Assembly: GCA_032622095.1 (NCBI GenBank)
Contig: CP136064.1
Location: 246,609,827-246,673,826, forward strand
Length of the DNA stretch: 64,000 nt
From: Siphonodentalium dalli
Taxonomy: Eukaryota > Mollusca > Scaphopoda > Gadilida > Siphonodentaliidae
Direction: 5' to 3'
Each line of letters starts with the position of its first letter. The stretch's first letter is position 1. The notes below the pieces were generated by a model. That model saw only the letters and a program-made list of their open reading frames with translations, was not told the origin of the DNA and ran no database searches. This document shows, piece after piece, positions 1 to 15,200 of the stretch. The position numbers were made by a program, and so were the translations under genes.

Positions 1-102
1 GAAGGAAGATTCTCTGTATCACAGTATCTGACTATCTGTGCATCATCTATAATACCTCTGCATACATGTTTCCTCTGTAAGCATACCACTCTTTGGTTTT
101 AG

Positions 103-219
103 GTGACCTGAACATGATTGTGGATAATTTCGTTGACATTTTCCATGAATCGTCATCATACCGAATCCAAGCCACTCTGATTATAAATGAGATCATTTAT
201 GGTGCTGCAATGTCATCAG
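103..219 (+). CDS. TTI1: TTI1 exon (first visible), 117 nt
   Basis: The acceptor TTTTAG ends at 102 and the donor GTGAGT starts at 220. The exon reads from phase 2 as DLNMIVDNFVDIFHESSS and on to IIYGAAMSS, an amphipathic helical HEAT-like stretch. The coding exons before it lie outside the window, so positions 1-102 are intron. Confidence 0.85.
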
Positions 220-3200
220 GTGAGTAAACATAATATGAATCGTAACCACACATGATGTGCCTCAAATTTGCCTTTTTTCGGTGACATAAAGCTAAGAATA
301 ATTTATGTAACATCATGCAGTGGTCACGACGGAGACATCATGCCAAAATTGACAAGACGTGTCGTGGATTGTAAAATCTTGTCTGGATTATCATCATGAT
401 TTCGTTTTCATTAAGCTGACGAAATTGGTCTAAATGAAATTAATAGACTTAAATCACATGTGAATTCTTCTTAAGTTGTGAAGTAGTTACTTTCATTTTT
501 ATCGTGATGCTTCATTTCCAATTGCGCGCTTTTTGCAATCTCCACACGGTTGCTAACCGGAAGTCACATGACAATTTCTCCAAAATCTATACCCGCGATC
601 TTGAAAAATCACTGATGGATATAGAAAAAATTGGACAAGTCTGATTATAGTGTGTCTGTCATTTGCAGAATGAGGTCCCCAGAGGGTGAATTTAGTGATG
701 CTTAGTGGGCTAGCATCACTAAATTCACTCTCTGGGGACCTCATTCTGCTTAGGCCTCATCTTCTATGTAAAGTTTCTTTATTATCAAATTTCTATAGAA
801 ATTTCTTCAAATAGATTCTATTTCTTTTTTAGTTTAGCTTCTCTATATCCCCAAATCGGCAGACGACACATAATCGAGGTTCCCAATGGGTCTACATCAC
901 AATATTCACCATGTGGGAACTTCAAACTGAGTCTATGTCTCCCAATGGATATTGGGTCAAAGTTGAAGCCTTGCACTTTTATAGAGATTTCATTCTAATG
1001 TAATGCAGATGTTACTATTTTAGAACAATATACAAATTACTATTTGGCACTGATTTATGTATATTTTTTTTCATTTGGAAACAGGGCAAAAATAATTCAC
1101 ATTTGGCAAAACATATTTTCATTTGGCAAAAGTTTTGGCAAGTCACTTTTTAATTCCTCAAGAAAGTTGAACAATATTGGTCAATCAATACCATTACTTT
1201 CAGGATACTCTTACCACATAATTATATTATTGGTGTTTTATATGGTTTAGGAAAAGTTAACACCTCAAGTAATAAGATGCAGATAATCTCCTAGCATTAG
1301 TACCAACAGTTGAAGCGATTACTAGTATTCATTGTGGTGGTGTTTGTATAGCTAATCCTCCTGTGATGTGCCTTCTGATGAAGCAACCCTTCTGTCATTG
1401 TATTGTTCGGTGATTGGCTTATTGTTGTATGATAAACCACAATAGATATGCGAGTATAATAAATTATTAACTTACTGCTTTTCTATTGATAATAAAAAAG
1501 TCGTTCAAACCACGTGTGTCGAAACATAAGACTTAAGGTTGCAGAAAATGATACTATCAGGGATAGCATTTGGCAAAATAATTTGGCAAATAATATTTTC
1601 ATTTGGCAAAAGTAAATTTCGGTCCAGCGCAGACCCTGTTGGGAAATTGTTCTTTTTATCACCCTTACGTTGAGTATGCAGGACACCAAATGGCTCTCAT
1701 GTGTGTGATATAAACATGTCCACAAAATGAAGATTAATAGAAATTCTGATACCACATCTTTATGTTATTTGAAGTTGAGCAAGGTCAAGTCCAGTTAGTA
1801 CATGAATGGTTTACTTTTGTTTACATCCCACAAAAAGTACAAATTTTGGTTGTAATAAGAATTACACAGTCAAATTGATTAACATCACCAAAGTACTGAA
1901 TGGAATGATCTTGTTATATGTATGTGTATTTTTTCTTCACAGATGATCTAAATATTAGCTGGAATGTCAAATGTGGAACCCAGAAAAATGTGCTATCCAT
2001 TGTAAAGTGAGTACTTTTGTTCATTTTATATGATATACGGATGCATATAAATCAAGGAAGAATGTAATATCTGAAGTCTATTTTTATTTTTGTGACTCAG
2101 TTACAGTTATTATTTGATTGTCAATACATGTACATACTGATCCACAAACAATTTGATGCTTTCCTTAAGTTTCAGCCTTTATGACTTCTCCCTGACAGCA
2201 GTCCACTTTTTCATAATAGGGAGAACACAAGCCTTGAAATAGTGTGTCTGTCATTTGCAGAATGAGGTTCTAAGAGGGTGAATTTGGTGATGCTAGTCCG
2301 CTATTTCCGCGTTTTTTTTTTAATCTCCACACGGTTGCTAACCGGAAGTCACGTGACAATTTCTCCAAAATCTATACGCGCGATATTGAAAAATCACTGA
2401 TGGATATAGAAAAAGATATATGACGTCATTCACCTGCCTTAGGTATAAGCACCCTTGGTGGTTGCTATAATTACTTTGAAATAAGCTCCATTTTGTGTTG
2501 AAATTCGGCAGTGTTTGGAAAATGCACAATGAGAACAGGACGTATAACTACCAAGATTGTGACAGGACACCGAACCGCATTCAATCAAGTAAAATTACAT
2601 AGTGTTGAAAAGGGACTTCTGTTTATTTGAAACCTCTAGATAGTTTTCTGTATAATTAAAGGTACTCAATCTCATTCGATAGTCCCCATGTCATCATATT
2701 TCAACAACAACATTTTTTTAAATGCCGCTTCAGTTATCAGAATCGAATAATTGCCCAAAAACTATTGTATGAAATTGCCCAAAACCTGTTATTTATCAAC
2801 ATTTTGTTCACCAAAATTTTGCCGTTTTTTTCAAATATCTGACACAAAGAAGCCACTTGAATTAAGAGTTATCCATCTTCATCCGCAATTTGGTCCGAGA
2901 CCGTCTTCTCATCAACTTTTTACTGGGCCACTAAAAAGGATCGGTGGTGAAAAATAATAGATTTCAAAAATCGATATCTGATCACTCTGATCTTTGATGG
3001 GTGGGTTCCTTGATCAAATATTTTTTACCCTCCGAAGCCAAGGAAATAGTAATTTGCGAGCATTATTTCGAATTATGCATCTTTAACATGTACCAAATTT
3101 TACTCCATCGTAAGACAATGAGTATCATTCCAGGATGATGATCGAAGAATATCTGCTGCCTAACAACTTCAATATCACTAACACCGACACGACTCTGGCA

Positions 3201-6200
3201 GAGAAGAATCAAAATATTGAACTTCGGGTTCAGAGATTTGATGGTGGACCAAGCCTTTCTGTGATAAATAAAAATATAATTCAGACTTGCCTGTTTATTG
3301 AAGGCATCGGTGTATTCTCCAAGGTCAGTGCTCATATTCTATTATCATCTAATATTTTCAGTTACAAGAGGTTTTATATTTTCAGAATTTTGGATTGGAC
3401 TGAGCTACTTTTGTGAAGCTGTAAAAAGCAGTTTGATTTTGAATCAGCCACTGCTCAACTCAAATTAACCCTTTATATACTAAATATACTAAATATTCAG
3501 TCAATAGGTCGTTTATTGAGCTTATTGTCTGAACATTTCCCTCCAATAAATGGGGAGATCTTCTGCACTTTCATTATCTGTCATCTGCTTATTTTCAGAT
3601 GAATAATAGACCATTCCAAAGTACACTTTTATAACTGAGCGGGAGAATCCATTCAGTATAGAAGGCGTTAAACAATGTGTCTGATTGATACTCTCAGGGA
3701 CCAGCCAAGACCTGATTTTCAGGGCGAAGTGACTTCTCCCTGTCACAAAAGTAAGGCGAAGTGGGCTTTACAAAATTGAAATCGACCAGTAGTCGTCTAT
3801 ATAACGAAAATAGGAGATATGTAATATCTAAATTAAAATGATGAAACAGTGGTTAAAATATGAAATAATTATGTTCAAATCATCACTCTAATAACTATGA
3901 ATGATGTCCAAACATAATTGTGAGAGAATGGTAATAATTTTTGGAGAACGTTATTTTTACAATCGCTTATGAATACAAAAACAAAATAAATTGAACAATG
4001 CTTATGAATACGAAATAAAATGCTAAACGAAACGAAATCTTGAATATTCTCACTCATTAAAAAGTGCCTTAGCTGGGTACAGATATTAATTAACATGTCA
4101 CACAAATTAATTTGTTTTCAAAGTTGTCTGGCCTTTACAAACTTTAACAAAGGGGTGATGAACTGACACGTGGCAAGGTGTATGAGTTGTAATCTTTAGG
4201 TGTGATAATCTCAAAATCACAAGTCACTGTAGATACCTTACGTAAGTTACGATGTATTCACGGCTGTCTGCAATCAACTCTCTGGTGTGAATATGCTCCC
4301 AAATCGGATTAATACAGGTGTGCTATAAGACCCTGTCAATAGGTAACTGGGTTCAATCAATGTTGACATTAAATTAGGATGAATATTTTGCCGATTTTCA
4401 TTGGTCAACTTCGGAAATTTCAGGGCGACTTAAACTTCTCCCGGCTGAAAATTTAGAGCGAAGGGAGCAAGAATAGGGAGACTTCTTCACCCACGCCAAC
4501 CTCTCGGCTGGTCCCTGGATACTCTTCTGAATCATTCCAATGAGCTTCCTATATTTGCACTATAAAATATATCTTTGGATATTAGTTGCACAAAGACATC
4601 TTTATTAAATATTGATTAGAATATACATGAAATACAGATTCACATCTCTTCCATGTTATTTTGGATATTCCTAAGCGTCATAAACACACTGCAATCATTC
4701 TAATCATTATAATATTAAGCTAATATTGACATCTTAAAGCTGTTGTTGGTGAATCGATCATTATAATATTAAGTTAAGGCCACAAAAAAAAAGTGTTTTG
4801 GTTCTCGGGCAATTTTTTTTTCAAATCAATCAGGGAGGGAGGGTTTTATTTTTTATTTTTTATTTTTTTCTGCGCATAGTAAGCATGGACAAAGATACCT
4901 TCCTCTGTCTAGTAATAACCAGAAAGGTAGAGGGAACTGTTATGCATATAAACTCATTTAGTCTTATATAAAAATGACATTGTACTACCAGTGTATGACT
5001 GGGATTACCTAACAATATATAATGCCCGTGACATTATCTACTGTTATTGTTGTCTAAAAACTGATACCTCCCCATTTTTGTCATAACATCAGGCATTGCA
5101 ATAAAAACGCCTAATGCGTCCCTTTTTATTCAATGCGGCGGGGCCTGAGCACCAAAACCTTTTTTTTTTTGCCTAATATTGACATTTTAAGGCTGTTGTT
5201 GGTCACCCGATCATTATAATAATAAGTTAATATTAACATTTTAAGGCTGTTGTTGGTGACTTGATTGTTTTCATATTAAGTTAATATTGACATTTTAAGG
5301 CTGTTGTTGGTGACTTTGAGCCCATGCTGATGACAGTCCTGTATCCAGTGATGGAGAAACTCGGAAGTGATAATTTGTATATAAGCAGCACAGCCTATTA
5401 CTGTTTGTTGAACATTTGTCAGTCATGCAGTTACAGGTAATTATAGAATATGATGTTTCATGGCATGTCATCTTATGGCTATATATTAGGGCCCTGCGAA
5501 TCAGGGGTTTACATTCAAATAAAATTTTGAATTGAATCAGCGGTGAGATTCGACAATTGGATTGTATATATACATGAACCAAACATTGGTATCAAAATAG
5601 CAGTTGTGAAATATATGCTCCAAACTATGGAATACAGTCCAATTAGCGGTATTGCTATGTGTACTCGGGCAAAATAGGGTATGCAATTTACAAGGGCCTC
5701 ATATCGACTTCTATGATACAATACATATCGTGAATTTTGCTCAAAGATACGATATGCATATCGCGATTTATTTGAGACTTAAAATATTATTGAAATTTAA
5801 CTCGCAATGATGAATGGTGGCCTGGTATAATGATAATTCCATTTCTCATTTGTCATAGCATTCCATTCCATGCATAAGCTTATATAGTTCCTTTAGCTTT
5901 AGCTTTAGTTGGACACTAGTGTTGAATGCTAGATGTACCATTCACAGCCAGTAACTAACGCCGATGGGGTCATTGTCACAAGGCTCCGGTCACATTCGTA
6001 GCCAGCTTTTTAAATCGATCACATATGTAGCCAGCTTTTCACCGGCGATCACATTCGAAGCCAGCTTTTCTAATTGCATGCTTTATATGGCGCGAAATAT
6101 GACATCGCGCTTGTGACTAAAATGTCGACGTCATTCTCCAAAACTGACTTCGTTTATCAACTTATATTGGAACATAATTTGAGCATTGATCAGAAACGTT

Positions 6201-9200
6201 AGATTATTAGATGAACTAATATCAAATTAAAATTCAAGTTGTTTCTCATCCAACAACTCAGAACAATGAGATTAACCTAATCTTGTTCATTGAGGCTCGC
6301 ATTAATATGAAAAGCTGGCTACAAATGTGATCACCATAGAAAAGCTGGCTACATTTGTGATCGATTTAAAAAGCTGGCTACGAAAATGTGATAGATGCCT
6401 TGTGTCCATGACCCCATCAGCGTAACTTACTGGCTGTGAGTGGTACATCTAGCATTCAATACTAGTGTCCAGCTAAAGCTAAATGATAAATTCAATTGTT
6501 TTACGGTAACTAAAGAAATTATTTTAATTTGGCAAAAAAAATAATTGGCCAATAGATTTTTCTCCCCAATCGTGAACTGCCAGTAAAGAAATGTACATTC
6601 ACATGTAGTCGAAAAAAATGAGGGAATAAGTACATCGCAATACGATTCTTCCTGTATAAAGCTGGGCCAACTTAGTTGCCTGAAGAATGTGGAAATATAC
6701 TTCTATTTTTAGCAAAATATTACAAAATAAACTATGCAGATTATGTTTCCAACCTGATATGTGTAAATGGAACCATGCTGTTCAGGAGGGAATGATTGCT
6801 TACAACACCTAGAATATTATATTGCTGACCAAAGACTTATATTAATGATGTCCCTTGTTTTTTCAGCTCCCTTGATGCACTGATAAAAAATAATTCAGAT
6901 TACCTCATCAATTCGACCTCATTGAGACTGCGTCATTTCTTTGATAACAAGCAGGCACCGCTGGTAGTGAAGGTCATACTACAGTACAGTGGAGTCGATA
7001 TTCTGCCTATCATCGAGGACACTATACAAGAGGTTAGAAATATTCATGTCCTAATTGGATGTTTCACTAACAATGCAATCTAAAATGATGTTTGCAATAT
7101 TTGTTTACAAGTGGTATACTCGATGGTAGTGATGAGCACTACCAGCAAATATCAGTATACCTAAGATTTGTTCACGCTCACTGAAGCAAGCACATTTGAA
7201 GCAATTAACACTCATACTGAGTCGGTGGCTCCATATATCTGATACACATTGCAGGTTTGGAATTTGGTCGACTCTAGTGTTGAAACGATTAGCGATTTTA
7301 AGGAATCGACTAGTTGCCAGAGGTAATCGACTACTAGTCGACTAGTCGGACCCCTTCTAAGAGTTCCCGTTTCTATGCCCATATGACGTATAAAAAGGAC
7401 CATGTGGCATCGCAGTTTCGAGTATCCAACTCTTCCGTGTCAGAACGTTCAAACGGAAAGCACGTGAACTATGTAATCTCCATTTTGCCTGTGAGCCTCC
7501 CAATTTGATGATTAAACCCGGCTCTCCTGCAACCTCCATATAATCTCACGGTTTGGGGAATGCAGGTAACGAGATGTTGGGGTGTTCTATTGTCTCTCTG
7601 AATTGGCACATCATGTGTCGGGGGGGGGGGGGGGGGGGGGGTTACGGGTTTAAGAATGACCTAGAATTTATTCAGTTACTGAGTTGGCTTTACCAGCTTG
7701 ACCTGTCGCGAATTTTGTTTCGTATATCATTGAAACCATTTTGTTGCATCATTACTCTAGTATTACACGTGCGACAGTGAGAAGTTATCACTGGTCAATT
7801 GCGTCCCATGGAACTAGACAGTGTTCAGTCGGCAGCGACACTTTCAACATGTCTTTGATGATCAACATAAATGAAACTGCGCCTACACGTGCATACATTG
7901 GGTTCAGTTCAGGTCATGGAGTTCACCGCCCTTGCATGACTGGCAGTGGCATTGTTAAAGGAACAATGCAACAAGGCTTAAAGAAGGTAATATGTGTTAA
8001 CTGTTACAGATTACATGATAATATGGCCGTGCAATGGCACTGCTGTCATGATAGCACATAGGTACTGCATTTTCCCGACTAGTCGACTAGCAGATTTCGG
8101 GATCGACTAATTTAATAATCGCATTGATTTCGACTAGTCGATTAATCGTTTCAACACCATCGGACTCAATTATATAGGCATCCCACATAATAGAAGAATA
8201 ATATCAGGTTGCTGGCAAAATAATAAATAATAATAATAATCATCAATCCATTTATATAGCGAATTATACATTGAATTAGTTTCAATGGACTTTACATCAA
8301 TTATTGTCCCCCGAAAAAATTATTTTTGGGGGACTATAGAAACGGGCTCTGTCCGTCTGTCGTACCGTTCGTTTGTCCATCCATCCATTCATTCGTCCGT
8401 CCATCCGTCACACTTTTGAGTACCTTCATGGTGTAATCATCTCCTACAGATTTCATCCTGGAGATTTGAAACGTCAGAATATTGTTGCCCATATATTGAA
8501 GATGTGCAACATGTATATAGATGACGGAATTTTTTATATTCCCTTCAAAGATACGTTACACACTGAACTACATGGTATATTCATCTTTATTCACAAGAAA
8601 GGATTCTATGAGATCCGTTTAAAATTTATTATTTTGGTACGAAATAGCTTAAGTACCTTTTTTGAATCATTATTTATATGACGTAGCAGGTCAAGGTCAT
8701 TTGTTCACTTGTTATGTATATAAGCAAGTGTGGACCCAGTCAAGATCTCTTTTTTTCTTGTGACTCGAAGGGAAGTACACGCTATGAGCAAATTGAAAAC
8801 CACATATTATTGTCGGCTTCATTTAACAATTCCGTTCCAATTTGTTTAATTTGTTGTGAAATCGTTTCATTTTTGGGAAACGACACAATAATTATTAAAT
8901 AATATCAGAGTGACAATTTCATTCAATTTCACTTGTTTTATTTTACGCAAAAAATAAAATTAAAACTATTTTCTTCTGTTGTAAATTGTGGGTAATTCCC
9001 CAACTTCCGGTTTCGGAGCACGTGGTTTAGTATTCCGAATTGAATTCGAATTTGAATTCGTCTGTATATATGCAGCCGTTCACGTGTTGAACTCTCTTTG
9101 GGAATGCCTATACAGCACAGTTGCTATGTTATCTCTGTTCTTGTGGTTATAGAATGTAAGTATTAGATCATTCAACCAGTGAGACAACATTGCGGTTATA

Positions 9201-12200
9201 GGAAATTGCCACGTGACAACAGGTTTGGGTCCTTTTTTCGTTTATCTAGGAATTAACTCACTTGTGTGGTTTTGCTTGGCTCATAGTTCACTATGAATTC
9301 GTTTACAATACAATACACATTGAGATTGTTTGCCAACAAAATAACTTTTTTGTCAGATCACTGAGTGACTGACACAATTTCACACGTAATAATGTGACAC
9401 ATCAGTCACCTAATTTCCTGGAATATTTTTAGGTCACTTTCCTGATCCTTATAACTGGTCATAAAACAAGCAATTTTCTTCCTCGTATGGCCTCGGTTTC
9501 AGTCACCCCATTGTCAAGCAGGTTCAGGCTAATCAAATTCCTCGTTCCATGCAGACCTTGAGGGGCCCCGCCGCATACTTCACCAATGTCACTGTGGCAA
9601 GGCGCCATACTGTTCCGAGGGTGGGTTCCACTATGCACGGATCCGACCATGCTCGCCCGCTGCTGCTGGATCCTACCTCAGATTTTCGTCCTCCCATCTC
9701 CCTTTCACAAGCAGGTGGGACGTACAAAGATCTGTCAGCCCCCTAGGGAGCAACTTAACTGGTATCGCATCACGTCACAATTTGCCATCCAAACTTGGAT
9801 AATAGCCATGCATTTTAGTATGAATTTTATGTGACTTTGAGATATGAGAACAAAATACTTTCATCATGTCAATGTGAGGCTCTTTATTGGATAATCAAAA
9901 TTTCCAAAGTAAGTTGCTCCCTGGCGTCTACCCTCGGGTGGAATTGCTGTTAAGACCATTTCCCGGGACTCTGCATGGCCGTAAAATGCTTGCTCTTTGA
10001 CGGGAGGTGAGTTGTAGCCAGTGTAGCCACTGGGGCTGTGGCAATTCATTCTATGTATATTTGACTGATCTGCCCATTCAACATGTAGTTCAATGCGGAT
10101 TGTGTTCATTTAGAAACATTAAGTGTGGTGTCATCATGTTGGTGAGGTATCTGGATTTGTGTCGTGACCAAGTATGTCGCCACCGCCCTACTGGCTGCAC
10201 GGTATGATTCAGCTTCACGTCAAGGTTTAAGCTGGCTCCAGTTAGGGGGGGAAACAGTCTGAACATTAATCATACCTCGATGTCTCTTCCCAGGCTTTAC
10301 GCAGCCCTGTTTATTCAGTTTTTTAACTTTAAAGATAACAAAATCCATGGTTTGGATCTGCCGATCCCACATTTAGATTACAATTCTAATTAACAGGGCT
10401 ACTTGCCATCCAATGCGAATCCTGATTCTCACTTTGGTTTTCGGAGATATCTTGCTGTTTTTTCTTGTGGCTCTAAAAAAGAGCTAGAGTTAATTGCAAG
10501 GCATCGAGGTGTGGCAGACGCAGTTTCTCGCCTCCGATTTGGGTCCTGGGAGCGCGCCGGCTGATGCCGGATAATCTCGGGTGCTGTCCATAACAGTGTA
10601 CATAGCAGTCATCGGCCGTGGCAGAGACTTTTAACAAACACTCAATTTGTTCTACAACCATGAGGTTTTACCAGGGCTCAAACTTATTACCTTTCCACTT
10701 GTCACTGATTAGCATTGTCCTTTGTTTATGGGTGACCGTTCGATTTTTCTGGTGATAAATTTACACCGATCATCTTTCGCCCTTACTACGGTTCCATGGG
10801 TCGAAACACCAAGCCTTGGATTCCTTGCGAGTGTCAATCTGGCTTTCTGCAGTTATAGGCTGTTTTTTCTGCGAACCAAGTTGTGACTCACGTTTCTCTG
10901 TGCGTAGAACATTCATCAGCTTTTGACTCTACAGTCTTAGGACAATCCCAATGGGTTTTTTTACCTGTAGTACCAGGATTAGATCTATTCTCGCTCAATA
11001 TCATGGCTTTACAGTTTGGGTTAGCTTATCAGGTTACGATATAGACAATTGAACTCACGCAATCTTCTAGGGTGGCGGTACGGTGGGTAATAACCTGTTC
11101 CATGTGAACAGGTGCATTTCAGAACTTTGAGCCTTGCATCATGCCAACAACACACGTTGATGCCCTGCTTGATGGAGTCCTTTGTAGGGGTGCCACGATT
11201 AGTCGTATAATCGATGAACCGTTGATAAAGCCGATCATCGATTACCATTTACATCGTCGATTAATATGCATTATGTAATTTGACATCGGGACATGTCCAG
11301 TATTATTGAATACCGTGTTTGTTTTACACAGTTTAATCTACAACCGATGGGTTAACAACCTGTGATCGCATATCAACGCGATTCCGTCAACAGGGGTACT
11401 ACTAACCTATGTTGCAAACAGTCTGCAGTTCATTTGATGATGCGCCATGGTTACTCTTCATGTTGTTGTTAATTCTACAAATTGGCGGCCCTGCCGCTTT
11501 GAAATTATGGCGATGTCATTGTATATTTCTACTTGTAAGGCGGAACTACATCTTTGATATATGCCGACTGTCACTGTCTTCAATGAGCTGAATGCACTTG
11601 CCCTTGAATCTGATTGAACCAATGGGAGTTGATTGAAATTCTCTGGAAACTAGGGAATGTTCTCCATGATGTCATTTGAGTATACTGTGCTTGAATAAGT
11701 ATCCTTAGAGGTTAATTGTATAGGCTATTGCGTATCATGCAGTGAATGCTGAATGAACCTCGATATTATCAAATACAAACCGTCGGCCATTCATTATGCA
11801 TTCCTACTTTATATGGTTTGCATGTTTGGCTATTCAGACACTGAAATTCATATTTACATTCGTTCTAATGACCTCACAAATTCTATTATCACCATAACAT
11901 GGCCTATAATTGTGCAGGTATAGAATACATTCTGTTCGTTGGTCAATAAAAGTGGTTTGTGATGCACTTCATTAATGTAAACATGTCCTGAGCCGATTCC
12001 TCAAACAACAGCAAATTGTAGTTACCCAGCACCAAGCCAATAGGCCATATTACAGAATACTTCCACTGCTGGTGTTAGGTACAATTAATCGATTATAGTC
12101 TGTTGTGGCCGACCGATTGTCGATTATCAATATAAATAGTCGTGGCACCTCTGGAATCGGGCTTTATTGTACTCGGTGCTCCTTTTTTGACATGCTGTCT

Positions 12201-15200
12201 TGCATTACTCAAACAGACGGGCAATTCGTCTAACGGCGCACATGAGACAATCATTGTTGGCGACAGAGAGTCTCTGCCCGCGGGGAGGACCTAGGGTCCG
12301 GGTCCTCGCTGTATGAGCGACAGACAACCGTCCGACCATACACACATGTGACTGGTCTTCAGTAAATTTTGCCTTCTGTTCACACCTCTGGCATACCTCC
12401 TCGACCTCATGTCGACCGAGTATATGCTTTCTCCTTGGTCGTTGCGGTGTGCTAAAAACCAATAACTGCTCATGGACCCGGGCCCTTCGGCTGTTAAGAA
12501 CAATCAGTGAATAACAAGCAGACACAATCTTCTTGTTATCCACAGTCTGGTTGTTTTTGGGACCTTAATCATCCATGGCCTGTTCCTTCTTTCAGACTGT
12601 TTGAAGTAGTTCCATCACGATGGGTCTCCTCCTTCTACACATTTTCTAACATGTTACATGCAGACTGCAAAGTATTCCTTTGAATCAAGTGTACGTGTAA
12701 CTGCATACACTATTGGATTGTAGGGGTGGGAAGATACACCGATGCACAGAATCTCACTGACAGATTTTTAGGCATTAAACAGGTCTGCTGACCACCATGA
12801 TTATCATAAGTGCACGTTAATAAATGTAATCGAAAGAATTGATATATATTATTATGGTTTCAATAAGATGTAAACCATCTTCTTCTAAGTCCAGTCTCCC
12901 TTGTCCATGGAATTAAAAATGATTTTATATCATTAGATAGTCATTAGATGACTATTATAGAGACGAGGCCAGTCTGTTTGATTATATTATTGTTTGTTTT
13001 AGGTGCTACTATTATAGAGATGAGGCCAGTCTGTTTGATTATATTATTGTTTGTTTTAGGTGCTATCATCATTAGATGTCTATTATAGAGATGAGGCCAG
13101 TCTGTTTAAGAAATAAATACACGGTGTAGAGGTGTGTATGGTCAAGTTGTACCACAAAAAACTGATTGTAGGACGACGCGTAGCGGAGTCCTACAATCAG
13201 TTTTTTGTGGTACAACTTGACCATACACACCGATACACCGTGTATTTATTTCTTTTGTAATACGACTGAAAGTTTATGGTCACAATTCGACTGAATAGTC
13301 AACGAAATACTGCGCTTTTTCGGTCTCAGGTGAGAAAACATTTCGTGGTGTAATTCGTATTGGGCGTACTCGATTCTTTGCATGGAGTACTCTAGTAATT
13401 TGTTTGCGTAAATAATCGTTGTGATTGGCTAAAAAACGATGTGTTTTCAGCGGCGCCCGTGCCTTTCATTTAAATTGTACAGGAAATACGATTGCTGTCA
13501 TTTCTGTGTTGAACGTTGTTGGGACAACATGAATATTATCATCGACTATGGACCATTTTCCTTACACAAAACGATCTAAATGATCTAGTTTACTAAACTA
13601 ATCTTATTCCCCTTCTGTACTGGTGAACAAGCGCTTTCATTTTCAACTTGATTCCGAAATATCGAATATGATCGAGATTCGAATCGACGAATGCACAGCC
13701 CGGCCCCATGGATTTATTTTGTCATTTAATATACTTATTAAGTAACTTTCTTTGGTCGTAACATATATCAGTATATAATAACATCATTTGGACCATATTC
13801 ATTGGCAACCAAACTGGTTTCAAGCGAAAAATCGCTAGAAAATTCGCAAGATTGTCAAGATGTAGCAAAATAATTCAAAGGGTTACGGGTGCGGGTGTAC
13901 TCCGTTGATGTCCCGTTTGCGCGGAGTTAGAAAAGACGGGAAAAGTCGCGTGCGGCGATCTGAATAAACCGATTTTTTTCGTGGTACAATTGGAAAAAGT
14001 AGAATTGTACCACAAAACTGGAACGAGATAGCCATGGTAACTCGGGCCACTGGCCAATCAGGACATGGCTTTTAAGCATAGTTAGGCAGGGTCGTATTAC
14101 AATTGATTATATTATTGTTTGTTTTAGGTACTATCATCATTAGATGACTATTATAGAGACGAGGCCAATCTGTTTGCTGACGTTCTTCATCAGCTGACTA
14201 TCAGCATATTGAAATGGTTTCCACAAACTAATGAGGTATTAGTTATTAGTTTTACTCACTTTGAAATTGGTCACATTTAGGAGATAAACATACTCTGTTT
14301 AGTTGGATATTTGGGGAATCAAGCTTGAAAACAGTTTGTGTATGAGCCGGCTTGCTCCAATCCCTGAATATCCAACGAAACAGGGTACGTTTATCTCCAT
14401 TGTAATTCAATCCACCAAAAAATTGAAGAAAAAAAATGAATTAAATGTACTTTTTGTTGATATTACATGCCATAAATGAGATATCCTTTTTTCGGTGATC
14501 ATATCTTGGGGTACGTTACATGAGTTACATGACTTCTGGCTGTGTGGTGACTATTTTACGTCATGCTCCATTCATAATTTGTTAACCGGTCAGCCGCTGA
14601 TGCTGTTGAATCGAAAACTAAAGTTAGCAACTCTTGACCAATCACAATGCGTGTTTCAGGGACAAATATTCAACTTGAATTACAATGGCTCATATTACCT
14701 GAATTTTACCTTAGATCATTGGTGTGTCAGCATGTATTTACTGGTATGTATACCGTGTTATATATATTCAAAATTCCAGGCTAATTTTTACCAAACCTGT
14801 TTTGCTCTTAATTAGGGAATAGACAATGCATTGATGCCACATTATTAAAGTGCATATTGCAATGGACAATCAGTACTCATATTTATTTTATGCTCGCCAA
14901 TAGATGATGATATATGAATGTTGGTTAGAAGTGGTATAGATTCTATGCATGTAATTCTACATCAGAGGAATCTTTTAGTTCTCATGATGTATGTCCATAC
15001 TGCATCGAATATTAGTTTGTTTTCACGCAAGCTGAGTTCATGTGTATTACATTGAAAACAGACAATCATATGTTGACTCTAAATAACAATGTATTTTTCT
15101 AGGAAGCTACACCTTGTACCCTAACACCACAGTCTATAGATAGGACTTCAGACACTGCTGAACATCGACTATGTACCTTCATTAGAGAATACCATAAGCT

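Noticed and set aside
3522-3746. 74-codon minus-strand frame near TTI1 exon 3
   Set aside because: It lies in intron sequence made of the GAGAAGTCACTTCTCCC repeat family; no domain.
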